In this document: positions 52,101 through 61,257 of the stretch, piece by piece
Layout: the number at the start of each line of letters is the position of its first letter
Position numbering within the stretch: the first letter of the stretch is position 1
Origin: Vanessa cardui
Taxonomy: Eukaryota; Arthropoda; Insecta; Lepidoptera; Nymphalidae
Assembly (NCBI RefSeq): GCF_905220365.1
Contig: NC_061154.1
Span: 15,190,001-15,254,000, forward strand
DNA length: 64,000 nt
Direction of reading: 5' to 3'
The notes under the pieces: model-generated
What the model saw: the letters and a program-made list of their open reading frames with translations, nothing else
The model's database searches: none
Told to the model about the DNA's origin: nothing
Program-made: the position numbers and the translations under genes

Positions 52101-54180
52101 TGATTGCGAACAGTTTCCAGTAACCGAAATACTTCTTGCAGCGGTGCTCTGAATGCATCCCACATTTTGAGATTATTGTTCCAAGGTGACACTCCTAGCA
52201 AGATTTATGAAATTAAAGATTACATGGTATCAAAAATCTATGTAACATAAATTACATTGTTGTTTTTAAGTCAAAGATCTTCCTTTTGTAATTAATAATT
52301 AATTAAAATTTAAAATCATTAATCAATGTCTAAAAGATTTTATGTGAGTAAAATTTTATATTTTTCTCTGTGAGTAGTAAGTAATAAGTCATTCCGATAA
52401 TTCTAATTTTATTGACCACTGCAGTTAAGAGATACTATGCAAATTCACAGAATATATTGTAGAATACAAGTTCTGGGACAATAACATTTAAGTACTCTCC
52501 ATTTATTCAATCTCATAATCCAATGGGCTTCTGATCTTATTGGAAAGAGATCATGCATAATACAAACTTTTATGTGTTTCACAAGACACAGAGTAAAAAC
52601 ACCAATTTACAATCCATTAATTAGATTTTTTGACAGGAAAAACCATTATCTCGTATTGATTGCAATTTATTAAATTGTTACAATTTAATAAAGAATTAAT
52701 TTTAAATATAGGAAAATAATACCAACCGGTTAAAGAGCTGGTATAAGAAAATAATGATGAAAATAGTAAACAAAATGAAAGTATCAATAAATTCAATTCT
52801 ATCTGAACTAACAAATACTTTTTGGCATTCCATTTCATTTAAAAACAGTTTCGTTATTTTAACTTCAAATACTGGGATAAGTGATTTTCAATCTACAATG
52901 AAATTAAAACAAAACCTATATAGGTTACAAATATCTGAAACACTTTTGTGTAAATGCAAACATTCATGAGAGGCCCGCTAGTAATTTATTGCTAGGGTTA
53001 CACAGGACTTCGGGGCCTGTGACTTTAAAGCGACCTACAATGTCAATAAAGAAACAACTAGTAGTTATAGTTTAATCAAATGAAAAGTAATTTCAATATT
53101 ATTTTTTAATTAAAAAAAATTTACCATACTATTTGGATTGGATTGCCAGGCATTAAATTTAGACGAATTAGAGCACATGTGTTTGTGAACACATGTCTGT
53201 GCATCAAAGTATTGCACAGGTGTCTCCGTGGAGCCATTCAATGTGACTGAAATTATTCGGTCTAATATTATCAAAGGGAAAGTTAACAAAACTGTACTTA
53301 CCTATTCTCATTATGATTTGATGAATGTATAGCAGTGGTTTATCTTTTACCCAAACGTAGGGAAGTTTCTGTGTTTCATTATGTAATAACTCTAATTGGA
53401 ATGATGAACCTGTAAGATTATACGTATTAAGTTTAAGAGTGATCAAGTTTTTATTGTGTTGATATATTAATCAATATTATAATACAAGATTAAAATGAAA
53501 GAGAAGCAAAGATTACTTGGTTCCTGTTTCATTACATATATTATTGTATTCAAATGTAATTATTAACCTATTGTGCCTTAATGTCTTCCTCTAATAATGT
53601 AGGTTATTATTGATTGAGTATTAGATATAAAAAATCCTATTACGTTTACTCATATTATTAAGCATTTGCAAAAGCAAACACAGACACTAATTATACACAT
53701 ACTTAAATATTTGAATAATATTCTTTATTCCAATACATAAACTGGTAAGTAGACATAATCAGACTTTAATATTTTAAATAAATACACATTGTTTATTAAA
53801 TTTGTACTAGCCTGTGGGACAGTTCTTGCTACTGCAGTCAGTTGCTACATGATGTTCATTTAGATTCAGATTTACAACAGTTGGTATATTTCCTGGTAGA
53901 GGGACATTCAATAGTGGATAGCTGTAAAGAGTTATTATTAAGATTTCATAGAACATTCGAAGAAAAAAATATTCAATTTCATTTTTAAAATAACAAAACA
54001 ATGTAAAGCATATTGACGTTTATGTGCAGCATTAAATAATTATTGCTAGTAGGCTACTTACCAACATACTAGGATAACTGAGAGTGCAAACGTTATTGCC
54101 ACAAAGGGGTACGATGAACAGAAGAGACCATACGTATAATATATCTGTGCAACCCTTTCGGGTAAAGTGGTTCCAGCCAT
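25364..54180 (-). CDS. SCAP: SREBP cleavage-activating protein, whole gene
   Basis: An apparently complete gene in 21 exons that join in phase on the minus strand: 54180-54062, 53921-53812, 53409-53302, 52194-52086, 50624-50438, 49561-49416, 48262-47081, 43824-43616, 43535-43379, 37114-37021, 35435-35275, 34945-34863, 32717-32590, 31837-31471, 31004-30818, 29766-29692, 29603-29494, 28746-28599, 27913-27768, 27253-27133, 25494-25364. These give about 1,358 residues; vertebrate SCAP has about 1,280. SCAP is an ER membrane protein that holds SREBP by its C-terminal WD40 half, senses lipid through its sterol-sensing domain and escorts SREBP to the Golgi. The order seen is a first membrane segment, luminal loop, sterol-sensing domain, further membrane segments, then WD40 repeats. 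One phase mismatch (34863 to 32717) suggests a missed microexon. In insects such as Drosophila the pathway responds to phosphatidylethanolamine rather than sterol. Confidence 0.93.
25519..25742 (-). mobile_element. tRNA-derived SINE (family 3) in the last SCAP intron
   Basis: Colinear with 21,790-22,018: the same head (gggttcgattcccggccgag on the minus strand) and the same body. Its 3' end lies about two dozen bases upstream of the acceptor of the terminal SCAP exon, so it occupies most of the branch-point neighbourhood. Confidence 0.75.
26058..26150 (+). mobile_element. Family-1 SINE 3' fragment, degenerate
   Basis: It matches the 3' part of the family-1 SINE (atctcaaggttggtagcgca, gtaaggaatggttaa, tggtggacca) with many changes. 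The 5' half is absent. Confidence 0.5.
26290..27080 (-). mobile_element. RTE-type LINE, C-terminal fragment
   Basis: Minus-strand frames read AETWTLMVRLVHKLKVTQR and AMERAMLGVSLADKIRNKVI, then a WQWAGHICRRTDGRW-type segment and VGRPPTRWSDDIRR. These are hallmarks of the region after the reverse transcriptase in RTE/BovB-like retrotransposons. It is broken by frameshifts and lacks the catalytic core. It lies inside the last SCAP intron, on the same strand. Confidence 0.8.
28033..28325 (+). mobile_element. tRNA-headed SINE (family 2)
   Basis: The head gagccgaaatggcccggtgg and box B-like gattgcgggtttaaaccc are followed by gctcggcggtgaatgaaaac, ccaaaccgcattggaac-type sequence and agcccagcagtgggac. 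It lies in the SCAP intron between exons 19 and 18, antisense to the gene. Confidence 0.75.
30390..30690. repeat. Probable dispersed lepidopteran repeat
   Basis: The segment around gtcacgtgacacaaaacgct, gattggccgggcttatgatg and aaagtgacgtcatcgaccc looks like a dispersed lepidopteran repeat, but I have no second copy here to align. It is in the intron between SCAP exons 16 and 15. Confidence 0.3.
32343..32526 (-). mobile_element. Family-1 SINE, truncated
   Basis: It reads tttttgttatgctataggtt then ggcggacgagtatatgggcc and ends at gcactggttcactcac. This is the 3' part of the family on the minus strand, lacking the 5' third. It lies inside a SCAP intron. Confidence 0.7.
32853..32878 (-). CDS. 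SCAP: Candidate SCAP microexon
   Basis: Exon 12 ends with one extra base and exon 13 starts in phase 0, so they cannot be joined directly. A 26-base segment here is preceded by ttatcttacaag and followed by gtatgc. It adds nine codons without a stop and restores the phase exactly. Scanning the interval for other donors gave only candidates with stops or the wrong length. No protein family match supports the peptide itself. Confidence 0.35.
33279..33575 (-). mobile_element. tRNA-headed SINE (family 2)
   Basis: A near full-length minus-strand copy, from acaacaacagcttgtaaatt (the tail) to the head ctaaccactgggccatttcg. It lies in the intron between SCAP exons 12 and 13. Confidence 0.8.
35040..35237. 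mobile_element. Palindromic MITE with TTA target site
   Basis: About 45-base arms are inverted repeats of each other (gcgcgcactggtaacttttg at the left, caaaagttaccagtgcgcgc at the right, continuing through gtcacggtgactgtttcg). Both sides are flanked by TTA, a 3-bp duplication of the PIF/Harbinger type. The central ~100 bases are unique. It ends about 38 bases from SCAP exon 11. Confidence 0.7.
35585..35812 (-). mobile_element. tRNA-headed SINE (family 2), head missing
   Basis: It has the tail acaacaacaacaacagtagc and the body up to gtctgggtttgaatctc. It stops before the box A part. It is in the intron between SCAP exons 11 and 10. Confidence 0.7.
35900..36215 (-). mobile_element. RTE-type LINE fragment, second
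   Basis: The minus strand encodes a broken peptide with RRVGLGMNLDKTTVMFNMQ and VVPEPIYVEG, corresponding to the end of the reverse transcriptase region just before the part present at 26.3-27.1 kb. It is frameshifted and clearly dead. Confidence 0.65.
37283..37355 (-). mobile_element. Degenerate family-2 SINE remnant
   Basis: ccttcatcacccagcacgag and the following aagcctataaa...agcatcactg follow the middle of the family-2 SINE on the minus strand with heavy decay. Confidence 0.35.
38729..38757 (+). promoter_or_regulatory. Candidate TATA/initiator promoter
   Basis: ttatatatatgct is followed about 26 bases later by cggcagttat, a spacing and initiator core (CAGT) typical of arthropod TATA promoters. 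It lies some 160 bases before the small open frame at 38,917. Confidence 0.3.
38917..39117 (+). CDS. Small single-pass membrane protein, nested in a SCAP intron
   Basis: A 66-residue frame starting at a good insect start context (tcaaaATGA). An in-frame ATG at 38,845 would extend it to 90 residues, but with a poorer context. Residues 1-36 are polar (EQDEEF, NNAGGNNAAPRQHSQSH) and residues about 38-59 form a strongly hydrophobic segment (NILFIIIVVIIGLVTLGVFL), then WIQKLTEGG. This fits a small single-pass membrane protein with its short tail on one side. It lies on the strand opposite to SCAP, within the 6.3-kb intron between exons 10 and 9, with a TATA-like motif upstream and AATAAA at 39,583. 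I do not recognise the family. Confidence 0.55.
   Translation: MIHSVVEQDEEFVSRNNAGGNNAAPRQHSQSHFNVTNILFIIIVVIIGLVTLGVFLYWIQKLTEGG
39583..39588 (+). terminator. AATAAA poly-A signal
   Basis: A canonical signal (attaaaaaataaagcg) about 465 bases after the stop of the small membrane-protein frame. A GTAAGT at about 39,243 could instead be a splice donor, so the 3' end is open. Confidence 0.3.
40741..40977 (-). mobile_element. Family-1 SINE, 5' truncated
   Basis: A poly-T run then atgatataggttggcggacc through ttatttggcggtagaataac. The first ~50 bases of the element are missing. It lies in the SCAP intron between exons 10 and 9. Confidence 0.75.
41691..41735 (+). mobile_element. Family-2 SINE head only
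   Basis: gagctgagatggcccagtgg followed by ttagaacgcgtgcatctgg, then unrelated sequence. Only the tRNA-like head is left. Confidence 0.65.
42612..42912 (-). mobile_element. tRNA-headed SINE (family 2), near full length
   Basis: From acaacaacaacagcctgtaa to gcgttctaaccactggccat. It contains the B-box region (tgaacccgcaatcatcgg). Confidence 0.8.
43379..43824 (-). CDS. SCAP: SCAP exons 8-9: luminal loop 7 and last membrane segment
   Basis: Exon 8 (43824-43616) encodes SPYHWSAILSQYNESVAGRY, the conserved luminal loop 7 region that in mammals binds loop 1. Exon 9 (43535-43379) encodes the final membrane segment (MEILLVAILCIISVTVIAYMM). The split codons at both ends fit exon 7 and exon 10 (AG plus A gives arginine at each junction). 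Confidence 0.9.
44806..45105 (-). mobile_element. Family-1 SINE, near full length
   Basis: Poly-T, then ggtattggttggcggacgag, through ctgatgagtgggtggtacct and ccagacgggctagcacaaag to ccaccaag-type start sequence. It lies in the intron between SCAP exons 8 and 7. Confidence 0.8.
45431..45479. repeat. Perfect 23-bp hairpin
   Basis: The left arm ggtattaatatatatattac plus cat is exactly inverted on the right after a 3-base ttg loop. It lies in an SCAP intron. It would extrude or fold readily, but no RNA family is recognisable. Confidence 0.8.
45690..45975 (+). mobile_element. tRNA-headed SINE (family 2)
   Basis: Complete from gagctgagatggcccagtgg through gattgcgggttcaaacccac to agcccagcagtggaaaattt and acaggcta. 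The head keeps recognisable box A and box B sequences. Confidence 0.8.
46628..46921 (+). mobile_element. Family-1 SINE, full length
   Basis: acttggtggtagtgctttgt at the start, ccaccaaccgttaccataaa and an A run at the end. It lies about 160 bases from SCAP exon 7, antisense to the gene. Confidence 0.85.
47081..48262 (-). CDS. SCAP: SCAP exon 7: sterol-sensing domain
   Basis: The largest exon (1,182 bp, about residues 260-653). The sterol-sensing domain spans about residues 300-465, with five hydrophobic segments. YVYFSVRKIE contains the tyrosine equivalent to hamster Y298, and ISDYFIQM the aspartate equivalent to D443; mutation of either blocks sterol regulation in mammals. EIFPYLVIIVGLENVLVLTK is the most conserved stretch. 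Just after the domain the COPII-binding hexapeptide MELADL of mammals reads MEFYPE. The rest is a hydrophilic loop, another hydrophobic segment (AFMVWMLVWISMIVY), then a luminal loop with NGS and NDT sequons. Confidence 0.95.
49111..49402 (+). mobile_element. Family-1 SINE next to the SCAP exon 6 donor
   Basis: Full length, from ttacttggtggtagggcttt to ccgccaacctataacataaa plus A run. Its tail ends about 12 bases from the GT donor of SCAP exon 6 at 49,414-49,415. Confidence 0.85.
49416..54180 (-). CDS. SCAP: SCAP exons 1-6: first membrane segment and luminal loop 1
   Basis: Exon 1 starts at an ATG in a strong context (caacaATGG) and encodes a first membrane segment ending ILVCCYPLLNVPLPG across the exon 1-2 junction, nearly the same as in mammals. 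Luminal loop 1 follows: VSPWNNNL in exon 4, EYSCLLLSPANLWQQSL in exon 5. Exon 2 ends ACAG followed by GC rather than GT; only this join keeps the frame (PTG-SSFQ) and a GT three bases further would create a stop. Exons 1-6 supply about residues 1-260. Confidence 0.9.
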
Positions 54181-54480
54181 TGTTGATATAAATATTCTAA
54201 GAAATTGCGTGGTTCAATTCGAACATTCACGAGCCCATTGCACACTTATTTACGTCACAAATAAAGTGCAGGCAACGTTTAAACACAATTAGGATAAAAA
54301 AGTAGCCGATATCACGGATGATTGCATGTCCACTCGTAATATGAAAGATTACTTGAATATTGTGCATCATGCATGGACATACCGCTACATCTACTGTGCA
54401 GTGTGCACTATTACATCAGTCATCACCGACCACGCAATTTTGACAGCTTTGTGTTGACATTTGAACGACAAGCAAAATGC
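54181..54480 (-). promoter_or_regulatory. SCAP: SCAP 5' flank
   Basis: The 300 bases before the SCAP ATG are less AT-rich than their surroundings and probably contain the 5' leader and promoter. I see no TATA box at a clear position. Nothing here can be assigned to a specific factor by sequence alone. Confidence 0.35.
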
Positions 54481-55449
54481 GCCTATGTTCACAGTCTAAA
54501 GTACACAGATTAAATTTGAACAAAGATTTATTTATCAATGTATAATGTTACAAAATTAAGAAAAAGGAAAAAAAGGTACACAATATAATATTTAGTTCAA
54601 GGTTAACATGAGATTATAAAAATATTCTAACTTATATTGTAAATATTCAAATGTTATATTTAAGATTAGTATTATTTATTAATATTTGTTAGGATTTGTG
54701 CAAGTCTAAATACTATTCTGACAAATAACAAAACTAAATATTTTGTTTATCAATTCATTATAAAAAAAAAAAAACGGCGGGAAAATTAAGGTTCTTCTCA
54801 GGATACAGGTATTTATATTATTTTTATGTTCATTGTCAAACTTAACCAATAAAGAAAAACTTCATTATTTGATTTTGAAAATGATACATACAACTCGCAT
54901 TAATACATGGTATCATTAACTAAAAACAATTAATTAAAAAATAACTTTATCTTACATAATGTATAATACATACAAAGAACTGGATGTTGATATATGGGAT
55001 GTTTGGAGATGAAAAGTATTTAATTCATAACATACCTCAGATGAAATATTATGAAACTATTATGAAGTAATAAATTGGATCTATATTTTATTTGTAGATT
55101 TGTTGTAAAAAGTAGTCTTTAAATATTTAAATGATTTGGTATACCTACCTATTCTATGTTCGATATCTAAAAGCAGTTATCTTCATTTTATTAATGTTAT
55201 TTGCTATGTTACTCCTTTCTAACAAACTGTTGTTACAATTGTTTATTTAAATGTTCTTATATCTTAATATACAGTCTTCTGCATATAATACTATCGAATG
55301 AATGGTCGACTTTGGTAAATAATATATTTTAGCGTTATTACGCGACCGCGTGACCTTTTCTTTTCAATAAAAAATGTCTTCGCTTTTACGTTCAAATATT
55401 TACTTGAAGTCAGAGACTACTTTAATAAAACCTGTAATTAACAATATTT
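54481..55449. other. AT-rich intergenic DNA upstream of SCAP
   Basis: No gene or recognisable repeat is seen. Confidence 0.45.
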
Positions 55450-55610
55450 GAAGCATGCGTAGCGCAATGGTTTACTGGCTGGCTAGCGGTGTAAAAGTCG
55501 CAGGATCGATCCTGACCCCTTGGGCTATTGTCGTACCCATTCCTAAGACAATTTATAAGCTTAAAAAGAGGGGTAACTAGGAATATTTAGTATTTCCTTA
55601 ATTAATTGGG
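55450..55610 (+). mobile_element. tRNA-derived SINE (family 4)
   Basis: gcatgcgtagcgcaatggtt resembles a tRNA box A region, and gcaggatcgatcctgacccc a box B region. The body continues with tgtcgtacccattcctaag. The copy is single in this window. Confidence 0.55.
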
Positions 55611-55929
55611 GGCATTGCTAGTACTTTTTATATATATATTAAATATATATATGTATCTTATCGTTTATATAATATAATGATGGTATGATGATGTTTTGAT
55701 AGATTTCCAATATGGCCATTCTCAACGCCGATTGCGCAAAAAATGTATATAACGTATGTAATGTGCACAAGTTTGTGCTCAAACAGGTGCACTTTTCTTC
55801 ACTCTCATAAACCGACGGAACTGTATATCCGACTTAACAGGAAAAAAACATCAGAACCGTTTGCCAACCAAAGTTCCACGGGCTGTTACTGTGAATGTTT
55901 AACTGTAAAACTCAATAACTTTGTAACGG

Positions 55930-56000
55930 CCTGACCTGGGTTTTGAACCCTTAAGATCTATGGTCTTATGTCTAGCCACTAGACTAACGAGGCAGTCGAT
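55930..56000 (-). mobile_element. tRNA-like SINE head (family 5)
   Basis: On the minus strand, gcctcgttagtctagtggct and gggttcaaaacccaggtcag have the order and spacing of box A and box B, but the stems do not pair well enough for a functional tRNA. Confidence 0.5.
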
Positions 56001-56469
56001 CGATCTGATCACCACGAGAGTTGTATATGTATTTTCAAGCGAGCAAGCAACTGTATACTATCCAATTTGTAGTGATTCGTCGCTAGATGGCACCGCAGTA
56101 CATCTTATCTTGTACCGTTCAACTGATCGCCATGACTATTTGTATATATTGTATGTAGTGTGCTAGCAGAAAGTCTTTCGGGTTTTTCTATCTACGTTTA
56201 TGTAAAAAAAGAAATAAGAAATTGATCCGCAGGAAATAATATTATTTAATATAAGCATCGGTTGCGACATAGTCGCATTAGCGATAAAGCTCTTAATTAA
56301 AGAAAAAAAAAATTAGCATCGGTTAACAATATGCCGAATGTTTTAATTTATTATATTTATTGTCTGCTGGTATGAAAACTCTTTTGATCATAAGGAAAAG
56401 TGTGTTTCATATCATAGTACTATAATACGAGCACACAGACGTGTGGCAGATTTTTATAAAAGATATTTT

Positions 56470-56720
56470 GGTATATTTAGTTTTAGTTGGCAAACGAGCA
56501 GAAGGCACACCTGATGGCAAGTGATTACCACTATCCACGGACATCTGCTAAACCTTCAGGAAAAACAAGGCTTACAGGTGCATTGCCAGCTTTTAAGATA
56601 GAAGACGCTCCCTTCTTGAAGGTTCACAAATCGTATCGGTTAAAAACCGCCGGCTAAAGCTGGTTACACAGAATGGTTGTGCGAGGCTAACCACCGCCCA
56701 ATATGTGATCATAATATTAG
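56470..56720 (-). mobile_element. Lepidopteran SINE-like repeat (family 6)
   Basis: agttggcaaacgagcagaag, cctgatggcaagtgattacc and gctggttacacagaatggtt follow a dispersed repeat pattern that I recognise from Lepidoptera. The strand is inferred from its similarity to the ends of family 1 and is uncertain. Confidence 0.45.
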
Positions 56721-56821
56721 AAGTGTCGAATTTAAATGTTCCCTACGTAAGTAGAAATAAAGGAATAAGTAACATTAGTAAGGGGCAATAACTGGGTCGG
56801 ATTTTTGTACTCCAGTTTTAC

Positions 56822-58390
56822 TTATCAAAATCAAAATAAACTTTTTTCAAGTGGGATTTTACAAGCACTTTTGAATTGTCATTTAATAATTAAGTGAAGC
56901 TACCACCGGTTCGGAAACTAGATTCCATTGAGAAGAACCGGCAAGAAACTGAGTTGTTACTCTTTTTCAACGTTTAAAAAATACAATCATATTAGTTATA
57001 TACAATTATATATGAACGCAATAAAGTCCTTCCTGGAAGTAAACAGGTATTAATTCCACGCTTTTTTATAATATGGTAATATGTCTTTTTTATTAATGTA
57101 TTTTTTACAATCGATTTGAATTTACGAATGAATTTAGTTAAAAATATCTGCGGAATTTTAGTATAGAAACGGATACCTTGCCCCAAGAAAGATTTATTGA
57201 CTTTGCGGAGTCGGAAACTTGGCGTTATAAGCTTATCCAAACTCTTGTGCATATACAATGATTATCACTGATTTTATCAAAATGATCAGTGTTTCTGTGA
57301 ATATACATAATATTTTAGTAAATATATTGCTACGCAACAGTGAGTTTTCCTACTTTTTTAAAAACATCCCGAAGAGAGTCTCTAGCTCCAAGATTATAAA
57401 TAGACCGGTTGCTCCCTTTTCTAAAATAAAGACAGATTCAATATTTGCAGCGTTACCCCAAAGTAATATGCCATATGATATAATACTGTGAAAATAACCA
57501 AAATAAACTAAACGAGCGGTATCAACATCAGTTATCTAGTTGTCTAACTTTTCTAAAAGCGTATGCTGCGGACCTGAGTCTTCATGTAAGCGATGATAAA
57601 TGGGGATTTCACTGAAGTCTGGAATCCAATTCTATTCCCAAGAACACCGTAGTATCGGCCGGCCACCGCTTAAAGATATATTCTAATTGTGCTTTCTAAC
57701 ATTAAGTAGGGTAAAAACTATACTTTTTGTTTTTTGAGCATTCAAAACCGAATAATTTACTTTAAACGAATCGTATATCTGTGGTAATGCACCGGTCACA
57801 TCGTCATAGTCAGTTTTTTCCTGTCGACCTTAAATCAGTAAAGTATAGTCAGCAAACAATACTTACCATATCACAAATACCCTTCGCATAGAACGGAAGA
57901 TCATTTATATATACTAGAAAGAGAAAGGGACCCAAAATTGATTGAGCTGGTGCCTGGGTTTGAACCCGCAATCATCGGTTAAGATGCACGCGTTCTAACC
58001 ACTGGGCCATCTCGACTCTCCCAAGCATCGTAAATATGTTTAAGAAGCACAATTCTCGATTTCTCTCTGATTTTAAATGAGATGTTACTTTATTAGCTAT
58101 GTTATCAAAAAATATTTCAAATAAATTTGCAACTTCTAATCCAGAATTTGTGTATCTACTGCATGTGTTCAATTTGATTGGTATAACTATGATATATAAT
58201 ATCACTTTATATGATATATACTAACACTTCCAATAATATCCCAAGTGTCCTTTAGTCTATCATCGGAAATCAAAATTTTGTTCTTTATGTATAAAGACTT
58301 AGCATAAATACATACTGTTTTAAATATTTTGGAATATTTATCGACATATCCTTGAAAGGCTACATTATGATTCCACTGCTTCATACCATA
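56822..58390 (-). mobile_element. Degenerate non-LTR LINE with reverse-transcriptase motifs
   Basis: The minus strand reads SILGPFLFLVYINDLPFYAK, then a broken catalytic-box equivalent with one aspartate lost (ADYT for ADDT), as in Jockey/CR1-type elements. Upstream frames (58,384-58,020) resemble the linker before the polymerase. Stops and frameshifts make it inactive. The SINE at 57,948-58,019 interrupts it just before the SILGP motif. The 3' part pairs with the fragment at 318-1174. Confidence 0.7.
57948..58019 (-). mobile_element. Family-2 SINE head inserted in the LINE
   Basis: ggtgcctgggtttgaacccg to accactgggccatctcgact is the tRNA-like head of family 2 on the minus strand. It separates two parts of the reverse transcriptase region. 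Confidence 0.65.
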
Positions 58391-60024
58391 TACGTCGTAT
58401 TATTTATTTCTGCTTTTATATATATATACCAATAGTAGCCCAGTCACTTAAGTTTAATTTTGTATTATTATAAAATGATATTTTCAAGGACGCAATTAAT
58501 TACCTTTGCTTTCGTTATTCTTTTTTAGTGAGCAAATGAATAATCAGCAATATATGTACCTACATGAAAATCAGTTTCGAATCGAAATAATGAAATTATA
58601 TAATAGCTCCAGTGTCCGGTTAGTAGAGTATGTATGAGAATATTACCAATAGAACAAATACGTCTCAGCTGATTTTAACTAAAAGGGTTCTGAATTCGTA
58701 GCTATTACCATCGGTACCTACTATTATGACGTCATCCGAAAACTACTTAGTACAAGGTACAAACGCTGTAGTTGTAAATGATTTTAGTCTTGACATTATG
58801 TCGAAATAATATATAATTTATATACAAGTGCTATTCGTATAAAATAACTTTCACGACTTCGATTGAATATTTCACAATATCAAATAATCTATCTTCGAAG
58901 CGGTAATGAAAACATTTTATGCAAAGAAGTTACGGAAACGTAGATATGGCTCCGTTTCAAGTTTGGACAAATTAATACTTAACCAGGGACGTCTTTAGAA
59001 ACAACACTTAAGCGTAATATTAAAATCCAAACTGTTAGGATGCAGTGGAGATCGCGAGCGAGGGGAGGAGGCCGTCTTATCGCGAGTGTTCCTCTGCGGA
59101 AACGCCGCGGCCACTCGTCTGCTCTGTCACCGCATATTGTCTATAGACTCGCTACCTAAGCTTTTCGTTTCTTAATTATTGTTTTTAATATTAAATATTA
59201 TAATTAAAAAAAATACAATAATTAATACACTCATGATTAAAATATTACTTAATTGTATATAATGCAATTCTAGGTGTATTTTAAATAAAAAATACACTAG
59301 TGTCAATTACATTTTACTAATAATAGTTTCTATCATGATTAAACAAAAAAAAAATAATAAAAATATACAAAAAATAATGTGTTACACTTGTTTTTCCTTA
59401 AACAAATGCGATGTATTTTTAATGTAATATTATCTTTTCATTCGCGTCTCTATTCATTTTTATGTTCCGTTTGCTCACTTTTTAACAGCGTTAATAACGG
59501 TGGAATTAAAACGCGAGAGGCCGTTGAGGACGATTTAATTAAACCTTAACGAAGATCCCCCTCCCCGCACTCTTACCTGCCTGATGTTTTATTTTATTTT
59601 TTAACGAAGAATATTTGTTAAAACGTCCTTCATATTTATTAATATCACTGAAAAGTTGGATTCAAATTTGAATAAAAAACTAATTAAAAATTTACCATAA
59701 TTTTAATTCTTAACAAATCTATACATAAAATGTATCGATTCGTACAAAACATCATATTGTGATATGTATAAATGTTATTACGATACATACACAGTTAAGC
59801 TAATATTTCTGTTTTCTTTTCGTTAAATTAATGGAATTACATTATTACTTCAAATTGTCATTAAACGCTCCTGATTGCGAATTTTGCTCTTACAGATAAC
59901 ATAGTTTGATTTTTTCTTACGAAAGTATTTAATTTCATTTGTATCAGTTAACCTAAATACATTAAAGGCAGAAATTAGGCACGTATAGTTAAACAGTGAT
60001 TCATTATACTGCGACGTACCACGG
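58391..60024. other. Intergenic DNA with GC-rich islands
   Basis: Mostly AT-rich, with two sharp GC-rich patches at about 59,038-59,155 (gatcgcgagcgaggggagga; gcggaaacgccgcggccact) and 59,505-59,580 (cgaagatccccctccccgca). No exon with clear splice signals is seen. Confidence 0.4.
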
Positions 60025-60130
60025 GGCGGTGTTGACGTCGGTCTGCGTCACTGATAGCCCGCGCCTGATCCCGCATGATTTACGAGACCTGTGCGTTAAT
60101 GTGACCAAAACCAAACTGCATACTGCATTT
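60025..60130 (-). repeat. Related ~100-bp repeat, copy 1
   Basis: Aligns with 60,386-60,490 over about 100 bases (tgttgacgt, gcgtcactgatag, tgatttacga, tgcgttaatgtga). The minus strand is open across the shared part. Confidence 0.65.
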
Positions 60131-60385
60131 TATAGCGAGTGTGTGAGTTATTAATAATTATTTCTACGTATAACATACTCTCTCCATTTCGGACATTGTT
60201 ATTGTACTAATTGGACGTTTCATTCTAATTCAAATAAATATCAAAATGTAGATTAAAAAGTTTTTATTTTTAAGATTTTTTTTTCTAAAACTAAGTCTAA
60301 GACGTAGACTATATGTTAGGAATTCAAAATGGAACTTCAATACGTGCGCACTTATTAATTATCTGTGTTCGTGCAGAGTTTCATT

Positions 60386-60490
60386 GCCGGTGTTGACGTG
60401 GGTCCGCGTCACTGATAGCTTACGTCTGATCCTGCGTGATTTACGATGCTCATGCGTTAATGTGAACACGGCATAACTACACATTGCACA
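60386..60490 (-). repeat. Related ~100-bp repeat, copy 2
   Basis: The second member, 361 bases downstream in the same orientation. Its minus strand reads FTLTHEHRKS...IRRKLSVT, which aligns with the copy-1 peptide at 18 of 27 positions. Confidence 0.65.
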
Positions 60491-61257
60491 TGGAGTACAG
60501 TAAAGTCGTGTGGCCTTGTTTTGGTGTCCTATACCGATATCGTGTAAAACAGTCATAAATTCTTGTTTGGTTCGTAGCTACGATGACTTATTGTTAACTT
60601 ACTACAAAAAATGAGTGTTTTATTTCCTTGTCTGACGATAAACACAAAACAAACAGCTTACATTATATTGGTCCAATTTGGGACTTAAATCCTGTTCTTG
60701 GTATCTATAGCTATGTAACCGTAATAGTTCTATCAATTTAAAAAATATATCATATCGATGGTCGAGTCTATATTATATACGCTTGTAATGATTTACTTAT
60801 ATTAGGAGCCTCTAGAAAGTAAAGTAAACGTCAATTTAAATTTCATACATTCAGGTGAAAGTTTTGCAAAGAATTTTCAGGTTTAAGTTTTTAGCTAAAA
60901 AAATATATTTGATGAAGCGTTTTCATTAAGGTGAGCCCGTTCATTTGCAAAATGATAAATATGGCATAAATTATTTCATTTAATATTCAATTCCGTTCTT
61001 TCGCTTTTGCTTCAAATATTACGGGTAACAAGTAGATACTTTAACGGCGACACCCTTTTATTTTTTCCCTGTAGCAACGATACTGTTTGCCGGCAGCCTC
61101 TTAATTTTGTGTTTAAACATAGGGGAGAGGTATACTCAAAAGAATACTTTACAAATCCTAGTATCAACATACGCAAAACCGTGGCATACCTTTTTTTGCA
61201 GAACATGTTACATTATGCAAGGTATTCAGGTGTTAAATTATACATGTTTACGAGACG

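Noticed and set aside
54416..54436. Possible sterol regulatory element (atcaccgaccac) in the SCAP 5' flank
   Set aside because: The match to TCACNCCAC is imperfect and a single short motif is not evidence.
55960..56166. 68-codon frame overlapping the family-5 tRNA-like head
   Set aside because: It starts within a repeat and has no domain or conserved neighbour.
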